A DNA stretch of 64,000 nucleotides from the NCBI RefSeq assembly GCF_002943565.1, contig NZ_PJCH01000003.1, forward strand, positions 194,001 through 258,000, in the 5' to 3' direction. Made by a program: the position numbers and the translations under genes. The DNA is from Hyphococcus luteus. GTDB lineage: Bacteria > Pseudomonadota > Alphaproteobacteria > Caulobacterales > Parvularculaceae. Of this stretch, positions 57,461-64,000 are shown piece by piece; position 1 is the first letter of the stretch, and each line of letters opens with the position of its first letter. The notes beneath the pieces were generated by a model, which was not told the DNA's origin, did not search any database, and saw only the letters and a program-made list of their open reading frames with translations.

Positions 57461-58336
57461 TCAGGCGGTGGCGGAGATCGGCTGGGCCGTCTCGCCCGCC
57501 GCTTTCGCCAGCGCCATGGCCGCCCGCGTATTGAGGTCGTGGCCGGGGCGGAACGCCTTGATGCGCCCGACGATCGGCGCGCCGACAAGATAAAGATCGC
57601 CGACGAGATCCAGCGCCTTGTGCAGCGCAAATTCCGCTTGGTCGCGCAACGTGTCCTCGTTGAGCAGCTTTTCGCCGTCGACGACCAGCGCGTTGTCGAG
57701 CCCGCCGCCGCGAATGAGGCCGGCGTTTTTGAGCGCCTCCACCTCTTCCAGCCGGACAAAGGTGCGCGCCGTCGACAGCCGCACGAGATCCTCCGGATCT
57801 TCGAGATCGATGGAAAGGGTTTGACGGCCAATGAGGCAGCCCGCGAAATTGATTTCGATATCGAGCCGGCGGCCCGCAAAGGGTTCGAACTCGATCCAGC
57901 GCTTCTCGTCGCCGATGCGGATTTTTTCCTGAACCACCGCCGGATGGCGATAGGCGGAAAGTCGTTCGTGGCCGTTTTCAGCGATGGCCGCCACAAAAGG
58001 CGCCGCGCTGCCGTCAAGAATGGGAATTTCCGGGCCGTCGACTTCGACAATGACATGGTCGACGCGGCTGAGCGCCAACGCCGCCATCAAATGCTCCACC
58101 GTGCCGATCCGGGCGCCGTCGCGATTGGCGAGGCTGGTTCCGTGATCGGCGCTGACGACGTTTTCGGGACTCGCCTTGATCTGAGCGCCGTCTCCCTCTC
58201 TGCCGAGGCAGCGGAAAACAACGCCGCCGCGCGTCGCCGGCAAAAGGCGCACCCGGCACTCCGCGCCGCTGTGAAGGCCGACGCCGGAAAATTCGATTTC
58301 GCTCGCAATTGTCCGCTGGCGCGCGGGCTCACTCAT
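57461..58336 (-). CDS. lpxC: UDP-3-O-acyl-N-acetylglucosamine deacetylase LpxC
   Basis: A 291-residue zinc amidase for the committed step of lipid A synthesis: IEFSGVGLHSGAECRVRLLPA at the N-terminus, the first zinc His in TVEHLMAALALS, FVAAIAENG, and the HKALDLVGDLYLVGAPIVG segment with the other His and Asp ligands. The final Ala/Thr-rich tail (AAGETAQPISATA) may be a degradation signal, as in E. coli LpxC. ATG 58336 is chosen; the frame open to 58462 adds 42 residues without family similarity. Confidence 0.95.
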   Translation of the reverse strand: MSEPARQRTIASEIEFSGVGLHSGAECRVRLLPATRGGVVFRCLGREGDGAQIKASPENVVSADHGTSLANRDGARIGTVEHLMAALALSRVDHVIVEVDGPEIPILDGSAAPFVAAIAENGHERLSAYRHPAVVQEKIRIGDEKRWIEFEPFAGRRLDIEINFAGCLIGRQTLSIDLEDPEDLVRLSTARTFVRLEEVEALKNAGLIRGGGLDNALVVDGEKLLNEDTLRDQAEFALHKALDLVGDLYLVGAPIVGRIKAFRPGHDLNTRAAMALAKAAGETAQPISATA

Positions 58337-58508
58337 ACTCGTCTCGCTAGTCCAGTGCGGGTCCCCAACAGCCGCATGACCATAGCGGACTCCCGCCGGA
58401 CAATGCGCTATTTTTGTTAAGCATAGATGATTTTTGCGTATGCGAACACTGCCCCTGGTCAATGTTTATTTCCGATTCTTGCAGAGGCTCGCGCGCCCTC
58501 AAAATCAA

Positions 58509-58546
58509 AAAACCACGCCGGCAGGCGCTGCTGCCGGCGTGGTTTT
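58509..58546. terminator. Bidirectional-looking terminator between ftsZ and lpxC
   Basis: A perfect 16-bp stem (AAAACCACGCCGGCAG / CTGCCGGCGTGGTTTT) around a 6-nt loop. It lies 38-76 nt after the ftsZ stop codon and ends in a T-run on the minus strand. It separates ftsZ transcription from lpxC. Confidence 0.9.
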
Positions 58547-58584
58547 GTAAGAGAAAACAAGGTATTGCCTCCTAAGGGCGCGGC

Positions 58585-60195
58585 TTAGCCGGTCTTCTTC
58601 TTTCTCAAAAAGGACGGGATTTCGAGATCGGCGTCTTCCTGGTCGTCGAACAGGTCTCCGCGCGGCGCGCCCGAGGGTTTCGGCGCTTCGGGCGCGCGCG
58701 GCGCGGATGCCGCCTGGCGCCCGGCCCGGCGCGGCTCTTCCTGGCCGCCAAGAGATTTGAACATGTCCACCGCCGCTTCAAGGGAATGCTTGCCGAGCGC
58801 CTGGGCGCTGCGGAAGGGATTGGCGGTTTCGCCCTGACGCGGCGTTTCCTGGCGCGGCGATTCCTGACGCACAGGGCGCTGCGGCGCGGATGCGCGAACC
58901 GGGCCCTGGGCCGGATTCTGGGCCGGGGTCGGGGCTTGGGTCGGCGCGGCGGCGCGGGTTTCGGCGACGCCGCCTTCGGTCAGCATCTTGCGGATGCGCT
59001 CATGCACGTCGCCCACCGGATTGGCGCCTGGCGCCGCGCCGCGAGCCGGCGCGCCCGGCGCGGACTGCGGAGCCGGGCTCGAAACACTCGGCGCCGGCGA
59101 AGCGGCGGCGCTTGGGGCCGACGCGCTCTGGCTGGAAGCCGCAGGCTGGTCCACCGGGGTCGGCTCGCGCCAGGGTTTGGAGACGGCGCCGGTGTTGACC
59201 TTGATCTGCGGACGCGGCTGTTCTTTTTCCTCGATGTCGATGCCGGTGGCGACCACCGAAACGCGCACCCGGCCCTCGAGATCCTGATTGAAGGTGGAGC
59301 CGACAATAATGTTGGCGTCGGGATCGACTTCGGCGCGGATGCGGTTCGCCGCTTCGTCGACCTCGAACAGAGTCATATCCATGGACCCAGTGATGTTGAT
59401 GAGGACGCCTTTCGCGCCTTTCATGGAGACTTCGTCGAGCAGCGGGTTCGAGATCGCGGCTTCGGCGGCCTGAATGGCGCGCTTTTCGCCTTCGGCCTCG
59501 CCGGTTCCCATCATCGCCTTGCCCATCTCGCTCATCACCGTGCGGACGTCGGCGAAGTCGAGATTGATGAGGCCCGGCATGACCATGAGATCGGTAATGC
59601 CCCGGACGCCCGAATGCAGGACCTGGTCGGCCATGGCGAAGGCCTCGTGGAAGGTCGTGCGCTCATTGGCGATGGAGAAGAGGTTCTGGTTCGGGATGAT
59701 GAGCAGCGTGTCCACATGCTTTTGCAGCTCTTCGATGCCCGCCGTCGCCAGCCGCATGCGCCGCGCGCCTTCGAAATGGAAGGGCTTGGTGACGACGCCG
59801 ACGGTCAGGATGTCGCGCTCTTTCGCCGCCTTGGCGATCACCGGCGCCGCGCCCGTCCCCGTGCCGCCGCCCATGCCGGCGGTGACGAACAGCATGTGGC
59901 AACCGCCCACATGTTCGAGAATTTCATCGAGCGACTCGTCGGCCGCCGCCCGCCCGATATCGGGAATGGACCCAGCCCCGAGACCTTGCGTGGTCTTTAC
60001 GCCGAGCTGGATCTTTTTTTGCGCCTTGGACAGGCCCACCGCCTGTGCGTCGGTGTTCGCCACAACAAACTCGACGCCCTCGAGCTGGCTTTCGATCATG
60101 TTGTTGACGGCGTTGCCGCCCGCCCCGCCGACGCCGATCACGGTGATGCGGGGTTGGAGTTCCGTGAGTTCCGGCACGCTAAGATTGATTGGCAT
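58585..60195 (-). CDS. ftsZ: Cell division protein FtsZ
   Basis: A 536-residue tubulin homologue: [19 protein letters not shown], the GTP-binding [28 protein letters not shown] (T7 loop). A long disordered Pro/Ala/Gln linker of about 200 residues follows, and the C-terminal peptide [14 protein letters not shown] binds FtsA and other partners. The long linker is usual in Alphaproteobacteria. It forms the division ring. Two CtrA-like boxes lie upstream, and a strong terminator follows. Confidence 0.97.
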   Translation of the reverse strand: MPINLSVPELTELQPRITVIGVGGAGGNAVNNMIESQLEGVEFVVANTDAQAVGLSKAQKKIQLGVKTTQGLGAGSIPDIGRAAADESLDEILEHVGGCHMLFVTAGMGGGTGTGAAPVIAKAAKERDILTVGVVTKPFHFEGARRMRLATAGIEELQKHVDTLLIIPNQNLFSIANERTTFHEAFAMADQVLHSGVRGITDLMVMPGLINLDFADVRTVMSEMGKAMMGTGEAEGEKRAIQAAEAAISNPLLDEVSMKGAKGVLINITGSMDMTLFEVDEAANRIRAEVDPDANIIVGSTFNQDLEGRVRVSVVATGIDIEEKEQPRPQIKVNTGAVSKPWREPTPVDQPAASSQSASAPSAAASPAPSVSSPAPQSAPGAPARGAAPGANPVGDVHERIRKMLTEGGVAETRAAAPTQAPTPAQNPAQGPVRASAPQRPVRQESPRQETPRQGETANPFRSAQALGKHSLEAAVDMFKSLGGQEEPRRAGRQAASAPRAPEAPKPSGAPRGDLFDDQEDADLEIPSFLRKKKTG

Positions 60196-60265
60196 GGATG
60201 TCTCCGCTGATGCGCATGTTTTTCGGGCGGCTTTATCGTTGAGATCCGGCGCCCTTCCCCGATGG

Positions 60266-60323
60266 TTAATCCGTCGTTAAAGACTCGTTCAGAACCCTTT
60301 CCAAAAGGTTAACAGCCCCTTAA
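60266..60323. promoter_or_regulatory. Two CtrA-like boxes upstream of ftsZ
   Basis: TTAA-TCCGTCG-TTAA at 60266-60280 and TTAA-CAGCCCC-TTAA at 60309-60323 both match the CtrA consensus TTAA-N7-TTAA exactly. They lie 71-128 nt upstream of the ftsZ start in the 234-nt ftsA-ftsZ gap. In Caulobacter CtrA represses ftsZ in swarmer cells; the same wiring is inferred here. Confidence 0.75.
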
Positions 60324-60429
60324 CGAGTCGCTTTCCCGCCCGATTTTTTCGACTCTCTAAACGCCGGGCGGAATGATTTTTAAAGCGCCCGCCGGACGGC
60401 CTGACATGCCGGTCCCAAAGAGCGCTTTT

Positions 60430-61716
60430 TCAGAACTTCGCGCGCAACCAGGCTTCAACATTGCCGAGCACGGACGATCTTGCCCCTGCATGAGGTGATT
60501 GGCGCAAAAGACCAAGCCCGCTTTCGCTGTTTTCGTCCAAATTCGCATAATGCTGGACAAGCCCCGCGCAGACGGCGAAGCCCGGCGCCGAGACCGCTTC
60601 CGGCGAGCCGGCAATGGCGGCGGGCCGGCCGAGACGGCTTTTCATGCCAAGGCTCCTTTCGGCGACTTCGCGCGCGCCGACGAGGAGCGAGCCGCCGCCG
60701 GTAAGGACCGCGCGGCGCAGCCCCGAACGGCGCATGCCGTCATTGGGAAGCTGTTCGCAAACGAGTTCAAATATCTCTTCAAGCCGCGGCAGGATGACTT
60801 CGCTGACATCGGCGCGGCTCGCCCGCACGCTCTCGCCCTGAACGCCGAGTTGCGGGAAGTCGATGAATCGGTGCTCGTCGCCGGGGCCGATGAGCGCCGA
60901 GCCGTAAAGCGTCTTGATGCGCTCGGCATGGACGAGCGGCGCGCCGAAAATCTGCGCGATGTCGCGGGTGATATGGCCCGCGCCGACAGGCGCCCCGCCG
61001 CATTCGACGAGCGCGCCATTGTCATAGACTGCAAAGCCGGTCGACGCCGCGCCGATATCGATCAGAACGACGCCGAGCTCTTTTTCGTCTTCGAGAAGCA
61101 CCGCTTCGGCCGCCGCATAAGGCGCGGCGGCGAAATCCGCGACTTTCAAATCGCAGCGTTCGATCAGGTCGGCGAGATTGTCGAGATAGCTCTGGCGCGC
61201 CCCGACGGCGAACATCTGCGTCGAGAGAACGCCGCCCGTAAGACCGACAGGATCGCCAAGCCCCTCCTCGCCGTCGAGCTTGAAGCCCACGGGAAGCGCA
61301 TGCAGCGGCGCACAATCGGGCGGCGTCGCGATTTTAAGGCCTTCCGCGAGGCTGTCGTCCACGTCTTCCTGGGCGACGACGCCGCCGGCGATTTCAAGAT
61401 CGACGCCGATGCGCCTGGCGCGCAAATGCCGGCCCGGGACGGCGACGATGAGCCGGCCCACATGTTCGCCCGCCATGCGCTCGGCGGCTTCGACCGCATT
61501 CCTGACGCCGGTTTCTATCGCTTCGGCCGAAGCGGGCCCGCGGGCCGGCGCCGGCGCGCCGTAACAGCCGACGCCGACGATCTCCGCCTGCGGCGCGAAA
61601 TCCTCTTCCTCATGCACGCGCGCGATGAAGCAGGAAATCTTCGAGCCGCCGATATCGAGCGCGGCGGCAAGCGTCTCGTCCTTGCGGCGTTTTCTGGTTT
61701 TGTGTTTGTGCGCCAC
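60430..61716 (-). CDS. ftsA: Cell division protein FtsA
   Basis: A 428-residue actin-like ATPase that tethers FtsZ to the membrane: AAALDIGGSKISCFIARV (phosphate 1), VVLIDIGAASTGFAVYDNG (phosphate 2), RRAVLTGGGSLLVGAREVAE (adenosine). A C-terminal amphipathic tail VEAWLRAKF acts as the membrane-targeting sequence. GTG 61716 is chosen because it follows ftsQ by 10 nt; the longer frame to 61848 lies inside ftsQ. Confidence 0.95.
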   Translation of the reverse strand: MAHKHKTRKRRKDETLAAALDIGGSKISCFIARVHEEEDFAPQAEIVGVGCYGAPAPARGPASAEAIETGVRNAVEAAERMAGEHVGRLIVAVPGRHLRARRIGVDLEIAGGVVAQEDVDDSLAEGLKIATPPDCAPLHALPVGFKLDGEEGLGDPVGLTGGVLSTQMFAVGARQSYLDNLADLIERCDLKVADFAAAPYAAAEAVLLEDEKELGVVLIDIGAASTGFAVYDNGALVECGGAPVGAGHITRDIAQIFGAPLVHAERIKTLYGSALIGPGDEHRFIDFPQLGVQGESVRASRADVSEVILPRLEEIFELVCEQLPNDGMRRSGLRRAVLTGGGSLLVGAREVAERSLGMKSRLGRPAAIAGSPEAVSAPGFAVCAGLVQHYANLDENSESGLGLLRQSPHAGARSSVLGNVEAWLRAKF

Positions 61717-61726
61717 TAGCGTCCCA

Positions 61727-62596
61727 TCAGTTGACGCGGCCGAGAGGCTTGTCCATCTCCATCGCGCCTTTTGTTCTGTAGACGAAGTTTTCCGGGTCCC
61801 GTAAATCGACATATTCGAGCGGCTCGTCAAGCAAGCCGGTTTCGTCATGCAGGCGCGCCAGATAGCGCACCGCCTCGCCGAGCCCGTGCTCGGGAAATTT
61901 CACATCGACGCCGTTTTTGGTCTTCAGATTCCAGCGCCGGTCCGAAACGCGGATCAGCGCCGAGGCGCGTTGCCAGAGTTCGGGTTCAACATGCAGCGCC
62001 TTCAGCATCTCAGAGGCCGCGCCGGGGGCGCCGGCGCCGACGATCAGCGGCAGGTCGGCATATTCATAGGCGTCAACCTCGCGGATGATCGCGCCCGTAT
62101 CGTCGATGAGATGCAGCGCGCCGGACAATTGCCAGACGGCGGCAGGCTCGCGCTCGCGCACCGAGACATGAATGGTGTCGGGCATGAGGCGCGACACGGC
62201 GGCGGCGCGCACCCAGCCGAGCTGCTCCACCGCGGCGCGGGCGCGGTCCGCATCGAAATGCAGGATCGAGGCGCCCATCACCGGCCCGACAGCGGAAAGA
62301 ATTTCGTCCTCGCTCACATGGTCGACGCCGCGCGCGGTGATGCGCCGGACTTCGAACCCGGCGGTGACGGCGCCGGCGCCGGCGACGCGGGAGAGCTTCT
62401 CGCCCATCAAACCGATATAGCCCCCGGTCCACAGGAAGCCGAGCGCCACAAGCGCGATCAAGACGGACCCTGCGAGCGCGGCGCGGGACATGTTCGTCCA
62501 AATCGCGCTGATGCGGTCGAAAAAGCCTTCCTGCTTTTTCCGCGAGGATTTGCGCTTTGTCGTCTTACGTCCGTTTTTCTTCTTTACCTTTGGCAT
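61727..62596 (-). CDS. ftsQ: Cell division protein FtsQ
   Basis: A 289-residue bitopic protein with a very basic N-terminus ([20 protein letters not shown]), one membrane helix (about residues 37-58) and a POTRA domain, [24 protein letters not shown]. The FtsQ beta domain follows, with [12 protein letters not shown] and the C-terminal [13 protein letters not shown]. It links early and late division proteins. ATG 62596 overlaps the end of ddl by 13 nt. Confidence 0.93.
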   Translation of the reverse strand: MPKVKKKNGRKTTKRKSSRKKQEGFFDRISAIWTNMSRAALAGSVLIALVALGFLWTGGYIGLMGEKLSRVAGAGAVTAGFEVRRITARGVDHVSEDEILSAVGPVMGASILHFDADRARAAVEQLGWVRAAAVSRLMPDTIHVSVREREPAAVWQLSGALHLIDDTGAIIREVDAYEYADLPLIVGAGAPGAASEMLKALHVEPELWQRASALIRVSDRRWNLKTKNGVDVKFPEHGLGEAVRYLARLHDETGLLDEPLEYVDLRDPENFVYRTKGAMEMDKPLGRVN

Positions 62597-63510
62597 GATG
62601 CATCCTCCACCATCCATGCGCAGAGTTCTGAAAACGATATGCCGCAATGACCCGCCTGCTCCGGGGAAAGCGACGTCGCCGTGAGACCCGGCTGCGTGTT
62701 CACTTCAAGGCAATAGACCTGTTCGTCTTTGGCGCCAGGGTCGTAACGGAAATCGGCGCGGGAAAGCCCGCGGCAGCCAAGGGCGTGATGGGCGCGCAGG
62801 GCCAAATCCATGCAACGGTCTGTTACCGCGTCTGGAATGTCCGCGGGCAGCACATGGCTCGATCCGCCGGCGGCGTATTTCGCCTCATAATCATAGAAAG
62901 CGAGCGATGTGGTGATTTCGGTGACGCAGAGCGCCCGCTCGCCCATCACCGAGACGGTAAGCTCGCGCCCAGGAATGAATTTCTCCACCAGCACGTCATC
63001 GCCGAGAGACCATTCTTTCGAGGTCAGCTCCGCCGGCGGACGGTTCTCGCCCTTGCGGACAATAAAGACGCCGACCGAAGAGCCTTGCGCATTCGGCTTG
63101 ATGACATAGGGCGTCTCCATGACGTGGCCCTTCGCCGCCTCTTCGCGCGAAACGATCCGGCCGAATGGCGAGGGAATGCCGGCGTCTTCGAACACCGCCT
63201 TGGCGCGCTGCTTGTCCATGGCGAGGGACGAGGCGAGGACGCCGGAATGGGTGTAGGGAAGCCCCATCACCTCGAGGAGCCCCTGGACGCAGCCATCCTC
63301 CCCCCATTGTCCGTGGAGCGCATTAAAAACCGCATCGGGTTCGGCTTCGAGCAGACGCGCGGCCATATCGCGCCCCGCGTCGATCTCGAACACCTCGTAA
63401 CCGGCTTCCCGCAAGGCCTTCGCCGCCGCCGCGCCGGAATTGAGGGAAACCTCGCGCTCCGGCGACCAGCCGCCTTTCAGGACTGCAATGCGGGTGTGCT
63501 TTTTTGTCAT
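62584..63510 (-). CDS. ddl: D-alanine--D-alanine ligase
   Basis: A 308-residue ATP-grasp enzyme: [59 protein letters not shown], the flexible loop [14 protein letters not shown], and the metal site [12 protein letters not shown]. It makes the D-Ala-D-Ala dipeptide for peptidoglycan precursors. It lies between murB and ftsQ. Confidence 0.96.
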   Translation of the reverse strand: MTKKHTRIAVLKGGWSPEREVSLNSGAAAAKALREAGYEVFEIDAGRDMAARLLEAEPDAVFNALHGQWGEDGCVQGLLEVMGLPYTHSGVLASSLAMDKQRAKAVFEDAGIPSPFGRIVSREEAAKGHVMETPYVIKPNAQGSSVGVFIVRKGENRPPAELTSKEWSLGDDVLVEKFIPGRELTVSVMGERALCVTEITTSLAFYDYEAKYAAGGSSHVLPADIPDAVTDRCMDLALRAHHALGCRGLSRADFRYDPGAKDEQVYCLEVNTQPGLTATSLSPEQAGHCGISFSELCAWMVEDASCQR

Positions 63511-63529
63511 AAGGCAACGGGCAATAGGG

Positions 63530-63665
63530 AATAGGCAAAGGAGCGCTTCGGCGCCCGGCTTAGGAATAGGGAAGCATTCGGCGCGTTAAGATTTTGTTTA
63601 CGCTGCGCGCGTCCGGCGAGTTTCCTGCGGTTCAGGCGTCCCATTGCCTATTCCCCATTCCCTAT
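63530..63665. repeat. Inverted GGGAATAGG-type repeats between murB and ddl
   Basis: CAATAGGGAATAGGCAA near 63531-63548 is found inverted as ATTGCCTATTCCCCATTCCCTAT near 63642-63665. The second copy includes the last codons of murB (encoding AIGNGE and stop). Similar AATAGGG-type words are common intergenic elements. A partial CtrA-like site, TTAA-GATTTTG-TTTA, is at 63586-63600, upstream of ddl. Confidence 0.55.
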
Positions 63666-64000
63666 CGCCTCGCCGATCCGGCGAATTTCCCATTTGAGCT
63701 CGACGCCCGTCTCGCGCGCCACATCCTGGCGCAGCGACTCGATCAGGGCCTCGAGGTCCGCCGCGCTCGCTTTGCCGCGATTGATCATGAAATTGCAGTG
63801 ATGTTCAGAGACTTGCGCATCGCCGACGACGCGGCCCCGGCCCCCGATCTCATCGATGAGCTGCCAGGATTTCTTACCGCCCGAGATGTCCGGATCGGGA
63901 TTGGCGAAGGTGGACCCGCCCGTGCGCTCGCGGATCGGCTGGGTCTCCTCGCGCGCGGCGCTGATCTCTTCCATGCGCTTTAAAATGCGTTCGGGCTCGT
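63648..64000 (-). CDS. murB: UDP-N-acetylenolpyruvoylglucosamine reductase MurB (partial, 5' end outside window)
   Basis: The C-terminal 117 or so residues of Mur[65 protein letters not shown], then LKWEIRRIG. GSTFxNP and GxAxVSExHxNFxxN are MurB signatures; the enzyme makes UDP-MurNAc with FAD and NADPH. The gene runs off the right edge. The last codons are inside an AATAGGG-type repeat. Confidence 0.95.
   Translation of the reverse strand, partial: EPERILKRMEEISAAREETQPIRERTGGSTFANPDPDISGGKKSWQLIDEIGGRGRVVGDAQVSEHHCNFMINRGKASAADLEALIESLRQDVARETGVELKWEIRRIGEAIGNGE

Noticed and set aside
58786-60210. 474-codon plus-strand frame opposite ftsZ
   Set aside because: Antisense to ftsZ with Arg/His/Ala-biased composition and no domains.

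Overview
The window is GC-rich, densely coded chromosomal DNA from an alphaproteobacterium. The strongest evidence is the division and envelope block at the right end (murB, ddl, ftsQ, ftsA, ftsZ, lpxC, bamD, recN, ligA on the minus strand), which is the usual alphaproteobacterial order. Two TTAA-N7-TTAA sites, matching the CtrA consensus, lie upstream of ftsZ, and there is a TipN-like polarity protein. Both suggest a Caulobacter-like cell cycle. A marine Parvularcula/Hyphomonas-type lineage is plausible, but I cannot fix the family from sequence alone. I see no tRNA, rRNA, CRISPR array, transposase or integrase.

Region 1-13.8 kb: the N-terminal part of a glycine oxidase (ThiO-like); an orphan 3-TM holin-like protein; a CPA-type antiporter homologue that has lost its ion-site motifs; a protein kinase next to a NaChBac-type voltage-gated channel with filter TLEGWPD; a long coiled-coil polarity-type protein; two small genes, one AT-rich; a four-gene Mla/MCE lipid transport operon; and a CHASE2-cyclase whose catalytic residues are all replaced.

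Region 13.8-30.8 kb: a surface protein with 181-residue tandem repeats and a VPLPA-type C-terminal anchor, whose segment lies between 36-bp direct repeats; a DUF6265 protein; an MFS transporter; queC; cutA; msrA; two glycosyltransferases; a lipoprotein hydrolase; a PD-(D/E)XK-like orphan; and a tyrosine-catabolism locus (hpd, marR and divergent maiA) with a perfect 20-bp palindrome between hpd and maiA. A secreted polyglycine-hydrolase-like serine hydrolase, a gamma carbonic anhydrase homologue and an ELM1-family protein follow.

Region 31-44.5 kb: glnA with a clear terminator; a tight three-gene cassette (HAD-UbiA fusion, GT39-type glycosyltransferase, SMR-like protein) that looks like a polyprenyl-phosphate glycosyl pathway; an ArsR-SRPBCC-membrane protein operon; an old-yellow-enzyme homologue; a crotonase; a methyltransferase with an N-terminal frameshift; parE; an AT-rich orphan gene; and mtfA.

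Region 44.5-64 kb: the branched-chain 2-oxoacid dehydrogenase operon (bkdA1, bkdA2, bkdB, lpdA), a LemA/DUF2207 pair, then the ligA-to-murB division and envelope cluster. Hairpin-rich GC repeats occupy the intergenic gaps at 42.6, 44.5 and 46.1 kb.
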